A stretch of DNA of 64,000 bases from Metabacillus arenae (lineage in GTDB: Bacteria > Bacillota > Bacilli > Bacillales > Bacillaceae): NCBI RefSeq assembly GCF_014773385.1, contig NZ_JACXAI010000002.1, positions 186,001 to 250,000 of the forward strand, given 5' to 3'. Positions 31,402 to 40,282 of the stretch are shown here, piece by piece. The notes beneath the pieces were generated by a model. That model saw only the letters and a program-made list of their open reading frames with translations, was not told where the DNA came from and did not search any database. The stretch's first letter is position 1. Every line of letters starts with the position of its first letter. The translations under genes were made by a program, and so were the position numbers.

Positions 31402-31659
31402 CTACTGGCCAAACTCGGAATTAGAATTGTTCAATACTTCTTTTCCTTTTCCAGTAAGGATCGCTCCGAAATATGGTAGCTGTTCTGCACCGTTATATTC
31501 CTCTCCAGTTATTTCTTCTAAGTCTTTCAAACCAATAATTTCAATCAATTCTGAATCAAATTTTTGAACTTCTCTTAATCTCTTTGCATCAACATAACCA
31601 TAAATTGTTGCACCATCTTTCACAGCTTTCATAACTTCATAATGTTCTTGTTTTAACAT
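31402..31659 (-). CDS. Hypothetical protein (85 aa)
   Basis: ATG 31659 with GGGAGG. Helical, with the pattern YEVMKAVKDGATIYGYVDAK and a C-terminal ILTGKGKEVL, like small winged-helix proteins. Not assigned. Confidence 0.62.
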   Translation of the reverse strand: MLKQEHYEVMKAVKDGATIYGYVDAKRLREVQKFDSELIEIIGLKDLEEITGEEYNGAEQLPYFGAILTGKGKEVLNNSNSEFGQ

Positions 31660-31733
31660 TTTTATTTCCTCCCTTACGACGCTTTTTACGTCTAATTCGT
31701 ATTTAATTTATTTAATTAAAATAACGATTTTAA

Positions 31734-31931
31734 TCAAACTTCAGCGAATGTTCCATGACTATAGTACTCCACATTTCCGTTGAACAATACACTCACAAAG
31801 CCCTCATACTGCCTATTAGGCGTTACAACTTCCACCATAGTTCCTGCTTTGATAAAAGAATCGTCATCAAAGTGTAAATCCGTTTCTGCCTTAAGATATC
31901 TCCCTGTGCGAATTGATTTAAAATAACTCAT
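31734..31931 (-). CDS. Small beta-barrel hypothetical protein (65 aa)
   Basis: ATG 31931 with AAAGGAG. Alternating beta pattern (FIKAGTMVEVVTPNRQYEGF), SH3-like. Not recognised. Confidence 0.62.
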   Translation of the reverse strand: MSYFKSIRTGRYLKAETDLHFDDDSFIKAGTMVEVVTPNRQYEGFVSVLFNGNVEYYSHGTFAEV

Positions 31932-32041
31932 TTTACATTTCTCCTTTATAATTTGATTTTATTTTTTGTTTCTTTCTTATGGTTTATTATATGCAATAAG
32001 TATCTTATAATTGATTAATTTATTTATAAAACTTTTTAAAA

Positions 32042-32215
32042 TTAAAGTTCTATTTGGGATTCTTCTTTAACAATGTCTTGTATATTTTCTTCAGGTTTAT
32101 CATCGTGTAAAGCATCTCTAACAACAAATGCTGCTGGCACAGCAATAAGGATAACTATCAATATTTTTAATAATTCTGTGTATGGATCTTTACCACTACC
32201 CATTTTATGATACAT
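32042..32215 (-). CDS. Small membrane protein (57 aa)
   Basis: Starts at ATG 32215 (weak SD) or ATG 32203. One transmembrane helix (LLKILIVILIAVPAAFVV) and an acidic tail. Upstream in the same frame another hydrophobic stretch (VVLGFFILGVLMYH) reads on from the end of the previous gene without a start codon, so the N-terminus may have been lost or extended. Confidence 0.5.
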   Translation of the reverse strand: MYHKMGSGKDPYTELLKILIVILIAVPAAFVVRDALHDDKPEENIQDIVKEESQIEL

Positions 32216-32244
32216 AAGTACACCAAGAATGAAGAAGCCTAGAA

Positions 32245-32475
32245 CTACTCATCCCCTAAAAATTCCTTCCTTAATTCTTCAATGGTGTATCTTTTTGTTT
32301 CTCCGTTCTTAAATTCTTTTTCAGCTTGTTCAATGATCCTTTTTTCTTCTTCGCTTGGCTCTACTTCTGGAATAAGTGCAAATTTAATCAATTTTTCAAT
32401 TTCAGATAGTTTATTATCTGGTGCCGATTTAATAAGATCATGTAACAATTTTCTCTTTTCTTCTAACATGGCCAA
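32245..32475 (-). CDS. Antitoxin-like small protein
   Basis: TTG 32475 with AGGAG upstream (frame opens at 32484). Helical, ending EQAEKEFKNGETKRYTIEEL RKEF, a pattern seen in small type II antitoxins of Firmicutes. No toxin partner is adjacent. Assignment is tentative. Confidence 0.55.
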   Translation of the reverse strand: MAMLEEKRKLLHDLIKSAPDNKLSEIEKLIKFALIPEVEPSEEEKRIIEQAEKEFKNGETKRYTIEELRKEFLGDE

Positions 32476-32552
32476 TTGTATCAACTCCTAACAATTGATA
32501 TTAATACTATTATAAGCTAATTTTGATTAAATAAAAAGGCTGCATAGTTGAC

Positions 32553-32771
32553 CTAAAACATTACTGCTTGATCTTGGAGAGCGTAAAACTTTTCCTTGGT
32601 AAAATTGTACTCTCTTTGAAGACGTTTATATAATTTGTTCATATTGTTAGTGTATTCCTGCTGTTTCAAATCATAGTTGGTGAAATACTCGCTTGAACCT
32701 TCATAAGCACCAGTTTGTAAGTCGTCCATCCATTTTCGTATGAGTAGTGCATAGGTTTTTAAAGTTAACAC
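32553..32771 (-). CDS. Basic hypothetical protein, GTG start
   Basis: AAAGGAG precedes GTG 32771 (the frame runs back to 32813). 72 residues, MLTLKTYALLIRKWMDDLQT, helical and Tyr-rich. Not recognised. Confidence 0.6.
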   Translation of the reverse strand: MLTLKTYALLIRKWMDDLQTGAYEGSSEYFTNYDLKQQEYTNNMNKLYKRLQREYNFTKEKFYALQDQAVMF

Positions 32772-32784
32772 TGTAACAGCTCCT

Positions 32785-32883
32785 TTATGATTTATATTGT
32801 TTTCTGTTTCCAACGTGAATAAATCCGATAATTATATATACTAGAATTGCGTACACAATTACACCAATTAGAAAATTAATCAT
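32785..32883 (-). CDS. 32-residue membrane peptide
   Basis: ATG 32883 overlaps the stop of the upstream gene (ATGA). MINFLIGVIVYAILVYIIIG is one transmembrane helix with a basic end. Coupled translation supports it. Confidence 0.55.
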   Translation of the reverse strand: MINFLIGVIVYAILVYIIIGFIHVGNRKQYKS

Positions 32884-33122
32884 TGTGAAAGCCTCCAGTC
32901 TTCTAGTGATAAACGTTCTAAGATTAACCAATCTTCATCAGATTCATATTTAACATTTATATACAGTGTGCCTTCTTCTAATTCAAATTCTAATTGTGCG
33001 TTCTGCTCCTCTTCGGTGTCATATGCGGTGAAATATAGATTATCTTCTTTTTGGTGTGTGAATTGAATATTAGTGAAGTAGTTTTGTGAAAGATATTGCT
33101 TACAATTTTTAATCGTGATCAT
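32880..33122 (-). CDS. Acidic hypothetical protein (80 aa)
   Basis: ATG 33122 with AGGAGTG. Beta-rich acidic protein (LYFTAYDTEEEQNAQLEFEL). Coupled to the membrane peptide downstream. Confidence 0.62.
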   Translation of the reverse strand: MITIKNCKQYLSQNYFTNIQFTHQKEDNLYFTAYDTEEEQNAQLEFELEEGTLYINVKYESDEDWLILERLSLEDWRLSQ

Positions 33123-33227
33123 GAGTAACACTCCTATCATTTAGTTAATTTGTTTGCCGTTTCTATATTTAAATTCTACCATATAATACAATGATAATCA
33201 ATAATAAATTTATAAAAATTGATTAAT

Positions 33228-33602
33228 TTATTTATAAAATGATTCAGGAACAATTGAACCGTCTTCTACTTTAATACCCTTTTCAACTTTCACTAATCCA
33301 TCTACAATATTTTCAGGCTCAAAGAAAGCTATAATTTGATCATTTACGTTGATTTCAGATGATTGTATGTTTTCAGATGTGAAATAGATTCCCGTGCCGT
33401 CTGATGCTTCTCCGTAGTATTCCGAACCGTTTATTTGTGTGACTGTGTATGTGAATTTGACTAATTCTTTTTGTTGAGGTGTTTCTGTTTGTTGTGATTC
33501 GCTTGCAGGTGATCCAGGATTAGATACAGTTTGATTGTTTGAGCATGCTGTAATAGTTAGGATTAATGAAATGATTGATAAAAGTTTGATTAATTTAGTC
33601 AT
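33228..33602 (-). CDS. Small lipoprotein (124 aa)
   Basis: Signal MTKLIKLLSIISLILTITAC with lipobox LTITAC (Cys20), Ser/Pro/Gln-rich linker, then a compact beta domain (KFTYTVTQINGSEYYGEASD). Surface-exposed. Function unknown; one of four predicted secreted proteins in this half. Confidence 0.75.
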   Translation of the reverse strand: MTKLIKLLSIISLILTITACSNNQTVSNPGSPASESQQTETPQQKELVKFTYTVTQINGSEYYGEASDGTGIYFTSENIQSSEINVNDQIIAFFEPENIVDGLVKVEKGIKVEDGSIVPESFYK

Positions 33603-33604
33603 GA

Positions 33605-33868
33605 CTAGTTTACCTCCTTTAATTTATTCCAATAATGCCCATCTACATGCTTTTCGGATATTTCAATTGAAGCTTGAACAGCTTCTTTTTTCGTCTTCTT
33701 CCCATATACCATTAATAAACCTTTAACTTTAGTTGATACGCTCCAACCATAACCATTAATTGATTTGTGAACTACTACTTGATGACCATTAGGAAGTGTG
33801 AACTCATACCCTTTTACTTCTACTGGTTCAGTATCTCTTAATGGGATTGATAAAGTTACTTTTTTCAT
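33605..33868 (-). CDS. Hypothetical protein (87 aa)
   Basis: ATG 33868 with GGAGG. Beta-rich, with a repeated KGYEF/KGLLMVYGKKTKKEA pattern; the C-terminus is helical. It ends 2 nt before the lipoprotein start. Confidence 0.65.
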   Translation of the reverse strand: MKKVTLSIPLRDTEPVEVKGYEFTLPNGHQVVVHKSINGYGWSVSTKVKGLLMVYGKKTKKEAVQASIEISEKHVDGHYWNKLKEVN

Positions 33869-33907
33869 GGTAAAACCTCCAGTTAATTTAATTATAGTTT
33901 GATAAGT

Positions 33908-34111
33908 TTATTTAAATAAATTAGCAACTGTTTGTAATTCGTACAGTCTTTCAATTGTTCTTTTGGCCGTGTTAGCTTCTTTTATTGTCTCATAATCTCC
34001 GACAATTCTTTTAGATCCGTCAATAGTTGCGATCAGTCTAAATACATTTTCGTCAAGTGTTGAATTAAATACTTTTTCAACTTGTAAATTTTCAATAGTC
34101 ATGTTTAACAT
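33908..34111 (-). CDS. Hypothetical protein (67 aa)
   Basis: ATG 34111 with GGAG upstream. Beta then helix; VFRLIATIDGSKRIVGDYET. Not recognised. Confidence 0.62.
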   Translation of the reverse strand: MLNMTIENLQVEKVFNSTLDENVFRLIATIDGSKRIVGDYETIKEANTAKRTIERLYELQTVANLFK

Positions 34112-34181
34112 TTTGGTTGGCTCCTTTGTGAATAGATTTAATTTAAGAAAGGTAAGAAAGGAGTGCTATCTCCTTCCCTTT

Positions 34182-34436
34182 TTAATGGTAATCGTATTCA
34201 ATATTATTGGCGTGCATCCAGTTTTCAAGTTCTGCTTGAGCAATCATTTCTTGTTCTGATTGGATTTCCAACCATTCAATTTCAGGATTAATATTTTCTT
34301 GTGCGTTGTGTCCTTTTGTATCAGGATCATAATTTAGTTTTCCAGTTCCTTTGCATTTATAACAAAACCCATTGTCAATGTGTAAGTATTTTGTAATTTT
34401 ACCGTTTTCGCATTTGTCACATTGAAATTTTTTCAT
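34182..34436 (-). CDS. DnaJ-type zinc-finger protein (84 aa)
   Basis: MKKFQCDKCENGKITKYLHI then GFCYKCKGTGKL gives two CxxC pairs of the DnaJ kind, followed by an acidic helix. Similar in idea to the protein at 8974. Function unknown. Confidence 0.68.
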   Translation of the reverse strand: MKKFQCDKCENGKITKYLHIDNGFCYKCKGTGKLNYDPDTKGHNAQENINPEIEWLEIQSEQEMIAQAELENWMHANNIEYDYH

Positions 34437-34606
34437 TTTATTATCCCCTTTGTGAATATGTATTTTTGATTACCTTACCTTTAATTACATTATACAGGAT
34501 GATGAGAAAGAATTCAATAGTTTTTATTAAAATATATTAAGTTTATTTGTAAAAAGTTTATAGGATGGAAAGTTGAACATTTGTTACAATAAGGAGAAAA
34601 AAGACT

Positions 34607-34696
34607 ATGTGCAATGGGGTTTGGGGAAATGCAATGCGTAAAGTTTCTTTAGAAACTGTCGCTTTCCCCAAGGTTTTGAATGTGAAGTGTGAGTAA
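34607..34696 (+). CDS. 29-residue peptide or structured RNA
   Basis: Plus-strand ATG 34607 with AAGGAG 10 nt upstream and a TG-extended -10 (TGTTACAAT) before that. The product is MCNGVWGNAMRKVSLETVAF plus nine residues. The coding stretch also folds: TTGGGGAAA (34621-34629) with TTTCCCCAA (34663-34671) encloses an AGTTTC/GAAACT hairpin. Either a short peptide gene with internal structure or a noncoding RNA. It is oriented against all neighbours. Confidence 0.4.
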   Translation: MCNGVWGNAMRKVSLETVAFPKVLNVKCE

Positions 34697-34734
34697 AATA
34701 AAAGGCCTTCCACTTGTTTAGGATGAAAGGCTTG
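34693..34734 (-). terminator. Imperfect hairpin terminator
   Basis: Read leftward: AAGCCTT and AAGGCCTT arms, then TTATTTTA. Between the small plus-strand frame and the long inverted repeat. Confidence 0.5.
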
Positions 34735-34766
34735 AAAAGGTTATTTAGTTGTGTATGTATAGTTTT

Positions 34767-34836
34767 AAAAGTTGACCGTATCCTCCAATATGTATTTAGT
34801 ATATATAAACCTTATTGGAAGAAGTGGTCAACTTTT
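34767..34836. terminator. Long bipartite hairpin after the 376-aa gene
   Basis: AAAAGTTGACC (34767-34777) pairs perfectly with GGTCAACTTTT (34826-34836), and CTCCAAT pairs with ATTGGAAG inside. A bidirectional terminator or strong mRNA 3' end. Besides this and the two entries before it, the 410-nt gap holds only AT-rich sequence with an element copy at 34534-34548. Confidence 0.6.
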
Positions 34837-34849
34837 ATTAAATTTATTT

Positions 34850-35980
34850 TTATTTCTTAATTAGCATTTTCTCAAATGGTTCTTCCAATGATAAAGCATC
34901 TTTATTTATAAGTGTATCAGTTAATTGAAATCCATTTGTCTTATATTTTTTATTTGATCTTCTTTCTACTCTTTGTTTATTATCAACATCATCATTATTT
35001 ATCATGTCTATTGCTTTATTATGCCTATTCTCTACATTTGTATTAATTCTATCCATTACACCTTTATTAAGATTGTTCATTGACGTTTCACGTTCTTCTA
35101 TTCCCAATTGTAAGTCCTGCAACTCTTCCCATTTAGAATAAATATATTTCTCATTGCAGATAATTTCATATGAATTATAGTATCTATGAATGTTGGAATG
35201 TTCCATAAGAATATCATTTACATCTTTGTAGAATTTCTTATTTAATTTACGTTTATAAATATCATTTACAGTATCACATTTGTATTTTAATAATACATCT
35301 CTTTCAACTTGTAAAACTAACTCTATCTCCTCGTCTGTAGCCTTTCTGTATGTTCTATAGCTTACAGGTTGCGAGGCCTCAAATACTGTACTTTCTTCCT
35401 GGAATTCGTTAACATGTTCATACTTATTGACTTTAATATCAAAATTCATATTAGTTTCTGCTTCTGTTTCAATTACACATAAAGTCATAGCATGTGACCA
35501 GAATATTAATGATTGACTGCGTAAACTGTTTAGAGCTGCTTCAATGTTTCTTTTCAATAAATCATCTGAAGTCAAATAAAACTCTTCTACTTCCTCAATA
35601 GTAATATTCATATGTTTAGCAAGTCTTAATTGTTTATATTTTGCGTATGCGTAATTCTCATTTACCATTCTTAATTCAGACATTAATTTACTTTTAGATA
35701 TGAATAGTTTACCTCTATTATTTTGATGAACAGCTTTGTCTAGTATTAGCTTAGCTATTTCAGATATGTATTGAGTTTTATTATTATTCTTAGGCAAAGG
35801 CACTTTGTAAATATGAGTGATAATAAACTTATTGCCTTCTTTATTATATTTAAAATATCTTTCTAATTCTTTTAACTGTGCTTTCTTTGCGTTCCCTCCT
35901 TTCATTGGCATCTCTAATACTTCACATAGTTGTTTATAATTCTTGTATGTATGATTAAGTTGTAAGTTTGATATGTTCAT
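34850..35980 (-). CDS. Plasmid/phage protein with winged-helix-like N-terminus
   Basis: 376 residues. The N-terminal part (YKNYKQLCEVLEMPMKGGNA, then KAQLKELERYFKYNKEGNKF and IITHIYKVP) is a recurrent module of Firmicutes phage and plasmid proteins with a probable DNA-binding HTH fold. The rest is helical and polar with a basic C-terminus. A replication or regulatory role is possible, but I have no direct evidence. Confidence 0.65.
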   Translation of the reverse strand: MNISNLQLNHTYKNYKQLCEVLEMPMKGGNAKKAQLKELERYFKYNKEGNKFIITHIYKVPLPKNNNKTQYISEIAKLILDKAVHQNNRGKLFISKSKLMSELRMVNENYAYAKYKQLRLAKHMNITIEEVEEFYLTSDDLLKRNIEAALNSLRSQSLIFWSHAMTLCVIETEAETNMNFDIKVNKYEHVNEFQEESTVFEASQPVSYRTYRKATDEEIELVLQVERDVLLKYKCDTVNDIYKRKLNKKFYKDVNDILMEHSNIHRYYNSYEIICNEKYIYSKWEELQDLQLGIEERETSMNNLNKGVMDRINTNVENRHNKAIDMINNDDVDNKQRVERRSNKKYKTNGFQLTDTLINKDALSLEEPFEKMLIKK

Positions 35981-35984
35981 CTGA

Positions 35985-36185
35985 CTACCTCCAATTAAAT
36001 TTATTTCTTTTATTCCATTCTTGAATACAATTTTCTAAGCTATCATTGATAGTGTAAAGCGTGAATTCCTTATTTGACTTGTAGTGTTTTGCCCTCGTTA
36101 CGTAGTCAAACCCTTTTAACTTTAAATACTTAGCTAATGATGGATTGTAGCAAAAGAAAAATTTATCTTGATTAGTTGATTGCAT
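35985..36185 (-). CDS. DUF5659-type protein (66 aa)
   Basis: FFFCYNPSLAKYLKLKGFDY matches the DUF5659 pattern (Y-x-P-x-L-A-K-Y-L-x-x-x-G). ATG 36185 overlaps the end of the upstream zinc-ribbon gene. Function of the family unknown. Confidence 0.7.
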   Translation of the reverse strand: MQSTNQDKFFFCYNPSLAKYLKLKGFDYVTRAKHYKSNKEFTLYTINDSLENCIQEWNKRNKFNWR

Positions 36186-36327
36186 GTGTGCTGTCCTCCT
36201 TTATTAATTCTATCCATCTGGTACCCTTGCACGTTTCGCATACAGCATATTGAGTTTGAATATTCCCTTTATCATCTAGCCAAGAAAGTTCGTTCCCTCC
36301 ATCTACACAATTATCACAATAAGACAT
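36172..36327 (-). CDS. Zinc-ribbon small protein (51 aa)
   Basis: MSYCDNCVDGGNELSWLDDK and VCETCKGTRW form a two-CxxC zinc ribbon. ATG 36327 behind AAGGAG. Translationally coupled to the DUF5659 gene. Confidence 0.66.
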   Translation of the reverse strand: MSYCDNCVDGGNELSWLDDKGNIQTQYAVCETCKGTRWIELIKEDSTHAIN

Positions 36328-36501
36328 TTTTTATAATCTCCTTTCTATTAGATAAGTTTGTTTATATAGTGAAATAAAGCAACCCTTTGAAGAGTTACTT
36401 CTATTGTATCATGAATAGGATTGATTGTATATAGGAAAGTGTATATATATTAAATTTGTTTATGAAAAGAAATAACCCGTCGCTTATGACAGGAATATAG
36501 A

Positions 36502-36717
36502 TTAAACTAATTTGATATTCATTTGATTGAGTAGCTGCTTGATTTTAGTAAATGGAATGTTGGATAGATTGGAAATGGTTGTATTGTATTCGTGTTCATA
36601 GTCTTCAATTGATGAGTTAACTAAGTTGTGAATATCTTGGATTGTGTACGTATCTTTGTCGTCACATAGAATTGCTGATTCAATTTTATCTAATATGTAT
36701 TCGGTGAATGTGATCAT
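36502..36717 (-). CDS. Helical hypothetical protein (71 aa)
   Basis: ATG 36717 with AAAGGAG. Acidic helices, then SNIPFTKIKQLLNQMNIKLV. Not recognised. Confidence 0.63.
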   Translation of the reverse strand: MITFTEYILDKIESAILCDDKDTYTIQDIHNLVNSSIEDYEHEYNTTISNLSNIPFTKIKQLLNQMNIKLV

Positions 36718-36882
36718 GGTATCAGTCTCCTTTAGTTAATTTATAAAGCCCGTTCTGTTATAGTAAACCTGTTATATAGAATTTGTACAGTGATATTTTA
36801 CAAGTTGTGTTATATGTTTAATTCATTTAAAAGGGAAGCCTCTTGCTCACTCCCCTTGGCATTACAGTGGAGTCTTGTTATA

Positions 36883-37305
36883 CTACATTGATCTATCGTA
36901 TGCGAATGAGTTTTCATGTAACCAAGACAAGTTGCGCTTGCGTTCTTTCTTAGATAGTTTCTGTTCGTTAATTACTGCATTGTTATATTGTTTTTTTAAT
37001 GTTCTAGCTAAGACCATGGCATCTTTTTTAGTTAAGCTACAATCAATTGATTCTTCGCCATTGATGTTAACAGTCCACTTGTAACCTTCTTCATAGAATA
37101 CATTGATAACTGTTTGTTCTTCTTGGATTGATTGTGCTGGCTTAGATTCTTCTTGCTTAGTTTGTTCAGCTTTCATTTGTGCGTAACGCTTTTGAATCTC
37201 TTCTGTTATTTCAAGTAACATTACTTCTCCTGGATATCCAAGTTGCTCCATGTGTGACTTCTCCATTAACAATTCCTCTGTTGTTAGTTGGTTTACATTC
37301 ATCAT
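36883..37305 (-). CDS. Hypothetical protein (140 aa)
   Basis: ATG 37305 with AAAGGGG. Helical start, a Glu/Gln linker (about 45-65), a small beta unit (FYEEGYKWTVNINGEESIDC) and a helical basic C-terminus. Not recognised. Last gene before the large gene-free region. Confidence 0.65.
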   Translation of the reverse strand: MMNVNQLTTEELLMEKSHMEQLGYPGEVMLLEITEEIQKRYAQMKAEQTKQEESKPAQSIQEEQTVINVFYEEGYKWTVNINGEESIDCSLTKKDAMVLARTLKKQYNNAVINEQKLSKKERKRNLSWLHENSFAYDRSM

Positions 37306-38259
37306 TTTAATTTCCCCTTTATGTGAGTTTTGTTTTATTCATTTATTAACTTATCTTTATTATACTATATTATATGTGAGTGGTCAATGGATTATGTAAA
37401 ATATATTAAGTTTATTTGTGTAGTTTTTGTGTGTGGATTACTTACCTGGTGATTAAGTGGAAAAGGTAAATAGTGAGTAATAAGAGTTGATAAGGTAAGA
37501 CTATGTAGTGTGATAAGTATTGATTATGATTAGAACATTTAATTAAACACTTAATTAAGTATATGCTTAAATAGGAATATAAAGAGATGTAGTTTTTACT
37601 GCATGTTATTATCGATTTTAAATTGTAAATAATTAGGATATAGGTGAATGGTGATTTTTTTAAATTAAATTGGAAATTACCTGGTTAGTGTGAATAACTG
37701 CATAAGTTGCACTAAGGCAAATTAAGGTGTATATAACCTGAATTATAGGGAAGATAGAGGGGGTTATTTTACATTCTAAATGGGAATGTGTGTTCTGATA
37801 TGAGCGCTAGCACTTCCATCCACACACCACACTTATTTTTCCATTTAATCACTTTCCCCACTTTTTCCCCAAATTTCTATCGTACTCTCTATCGTCACAA
37901 ACGACACAGAATCCCCATATACCAACATTTCCTCTCTCCTCACTCTTACCCTATCCACCTCAAAAATCATCCAAATCAGACTCATATGGCCCTTAACCAA
38001 CCTCAAATCCCCTATCATTCCTACATTTTACCGATACACATCTCATTCTCACCTATCCAATATTCCCTTCAACACCACTCAACCCCTTATCCCATCTACG
38101 TTTATCCCCTCTCACCCTTCCCTTTTCACACACTTTTACGATACTCAATTTTCACCCTACGATAACCTTATCGATCACCTGGGGAGGGGGCTATTTTACG
38201 AACACAGAAAAAGGCAGCCAAATATAGACTACCATAGTTTAAATATTTGATTAGTTTAT
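37306..38259. other. Gene-free region with abrupt strand-composition switch
   Basis: No SD-supported gene on either strand. My hand count on the plus strand gives 92 G and 24 C at 37381-37800, against 14 G and 138 C at 37801-38160; the switch is at about 37,795. An AATTAA-rich stretch (37535-37560) and a CGATAACCTTATCG palindrome (38159-38172) lie inside. The best explanation is a replication-related landmark (origin, terminus or single-strand-prone site) between the accessory genes and the helicase block. A plus-strand frame in the C-rich part encodes a His/Pro/Ser-rich string and is not a gene. Confidence 0.6.
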
Positions 38260-40050
38260 TTATATAACACTCTTACCAAAATACTCATCCACAAATTGAT
38301 TCCCTTCACCTATTTGACTTATATAAAGATTCTCCTTACTTCTTGTTATCCCCACATACCACAATCTAACTTCATCCAACAATTCACTCTTATAGTGAGG
38401 AAACTTACCATCTTCAATACCAATCATATAAACATACTCAAACTCAAGACCTTTGCTCGCATGTAAGCTCATTAACTTAACACAATTTTTCTTACTCTTC
38501 TTTTTCGTATTGCTACTATACACATATGCAATAAACTGTTCTAAATTATTTCCCTTAACAAAACTCTTTAGAACGTCAATGGAATTCATTCTATCTTCTA
38601 ACTCTTCAGCATTAGAGTATTTACTTTGAATAAACTTATCTACCTGAAATGTCCTCACAATATTCTCAATCAATCTTGTAACAGTAGTCCCTTTTTCATT
38701 TTGTAATCTTAATTTATTAATCCCATTTTCAAATACTTCTACATTTTTATTTTGCCAAGGTTTATCAAATTTCATATTGATCATACTCTCATATAATGAC
38801 AAATCATTCTCACCAGAGTATTTCTTAATATCATTCAACACATTGTTACTAAAATAAGATAATGGATAATTCCTCAATCTGAATATATCTTCAAATGCTG
38901 AATCATCAAATGGATTATGTATTAGTCTTAAATAACCTAGTAAACCATTAATCTCTTTCCTTTTAAAGAAGCTGCTATCATTGGTAATCTCATATTCTAT
39001 CCCTTTTCTCTTCAGCTCACATTCAACATTAAAAGAATGAGAGTTTAATCTGTACAACACACAAATTTGACTAGGATTTACTCCACTTTTAATCTTATTT
39101 TCAATTTCTTCAACAATCTTCTCACCTTCAATATCTCTATTTAGATATGTATTTCCTTTTATCTCACCATTATTCTTATTAAATGGAATAGCATCTGCAT
39201 AATGTTCATATGTTCCATAATATTTCTTGATAAATCTATTTGCGTTATCAACAACATTACTAACGGATCTATAGTTGACATCAAGATTGATCATTGTGGC
39301 ATTATCCCAATCCTTTTCAAAGTTCATAGCATAGTCAGGATTTCCACCTCTGAAACTGTAAATGGCCTGCCTGTAATCAAATACTACAAACAAATTACCG
39401 CTTTGACAAAGTTCCTTTAGTAATAGATTTTGCACAAGGTTAGAATCTTGATGTTCATCAACTAAGATAAACTCATATGTATATTTACTTGGATTATTCT
39501 TTAGCACTTCATAGGCAAGAAGCAAATAGTCATCAAAGTCATATAGCATATTTTTCTGTTTATATTCCTCATAAGTCTTATATAAACACCTTATTTCTTC
39601 CTCAGTATAAATGCTTTCCTTATAAACAAACTCATCTGTAGGATAGCGCATATAATTCTTTTGGTAACTAATATAGCTTGTAATATCATTGATATCAGGT
39701 TTCTCTAACATATTTTTAAATAAATTTTCAACTTGCCATTCCTTAATCAAATTTTGACCATTGATAAATATTCCCTCAGCAGCAAGTATCCTTGAACATA
39801 TGGCATGGAATGTTCCAATGTTAATATCCTTTAATCCTAATTTGTTTAATTTAGATTTTAATTCATCTGCTGTATTCTTTGTGAAGCTGATAGCAAGAAT
39901 ATCATGTCCATTTACCTCATGTGTTTCTACAAGTGTTTTAATACGGTTAATTAGAACGGTTGACTTTCCACTTCCAGCTCCAGCGATTACACCCATCGCT
40001 CCCTTATAAAAATTTATCGCTTCTAATTGTTGATCGTTAAATTTAGTCAT
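38260..40050 (-). CDS. UvrD/Rep-family SF1A helicase
   Basis: 596 residues from ATG 40050 (GGAGG upstream; the frame opens at 40086). Motifs in order: Q-motif FNDQQLEAIN, Walker A GAGSGKST at 24-31, DEHQD (motif II, with His instead of the usual Tyr), YRQAIYSFRGG (III), VNYRS (IV), VKLMSLHASKGLEFEYVYM (V), VRLWYVGITRSKENLY (VI). A 3'-5' DNA translocase/helicase of PcrA type, slightly short. With the RecD2-like helicase and the winged-helix protein next to it, it forms a replication or recombination unit. Confidence 0.92.
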   Translation of the reverse strand: MTKFNDQQLEAINFYKGAMGVIAGAGSGKSTVLINRIKTLVETHEVNGHDILAISFTKNTADELKSKLNKLGLKDINIGTFHAICSRILAAEGIFINGQNLIKEWQVENLFKNMLEKPDINDITSYISYQKNYMRYPTDEFVYKESIYTEEEIRCLYKTYEEYKQKNMLYDFDDYLLLAYEVLKNNPSKYTYEFILVDEHQDSNLVQNLLLKELCQSGNLFVVFDYRQAIYSFRGGNPDYAMNFEKDWDNATMINLDVNYRSVSNVVDNANRFIKKYYGTYEHYADAIPFNKNNGEIKGNTYLNRDIEGEKIVEEIENKIKSGVNPSQICVLYRLNSHSFNVECELKRKGIEYEITNDSSFFKRKEINGLLGYLRLIHNPFDDSAFEDIFRLRNYPLSYFSNNVLNDIKKYSGENDLSLYESMINMKFDKPWQNKNVEVFENGINKLRLQNEKGTTVTRLIENIVRTFQVDKFIQSKYSNAEELEDRMNSIDVLKSFVKGNNLEQFIAYVYSSNTKKKSKKNCVKLMSLHASKGLEFEYVYMIGIEDGKFPHYKSELLDEVRLWYVGITRSKENLYISQIGEGNQFVDEYFGKSVI

Positions 40051-40098
40051 TATTTTACCTCCGAATTTTATAATTAATTTCTTCAAAATCCACCTAGT

Positions 40099-40280
40099 TT
40101 CTGAACATGCAGTTTAGATTTCTGAGTATGCAGTTTAGCGTTACTCGTTATGCAGTATTGAATTTCTCGTTATGCTGCATAAACAGGAGTGTATATAGTA
40201 ATTGTCTAATATATAATATCAATAGAATATCAATAGTAAGATCAAGTATTTACAAATCGCAAAACAAGTTTGCAATTTGC
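40099..40280. repeat. Iteron array and AT-rich block, candidate replication origin
   Basis: Four direct copies of a TATGCAG-centred unit (ATGC at 40107, 40128, 40150, 40172) spaced 21, 22 and 22 nt, about two helical turns. Consensus is near CTGAGTATGCAGTTTAG. Next comes an AT-rich block with two ATATCAATAG repeats (about 40216-40236) and a CGCAAA/TTTGCG inverted pair. It lies directly downstream of the winged-helix gene at 40283. Iteron spacing of this kind is typical of Rep-protein binding sites. Confidence 0.62.
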
Positions 40281-40282
40281 GG

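Noticed and set aside
37788-38165. Plus-strand open frame of 125 codons
   Set aside because: His/Pro/Ser-rich product created by the G-free composition of the region; no SD and no protein-like pattern.
40099-40190. Short regularly spaced repeats resembling a CRISPR array
   Set aside because: Period is 21-22 nt with no unique spacers and no cas genes; iteron spacing instead.
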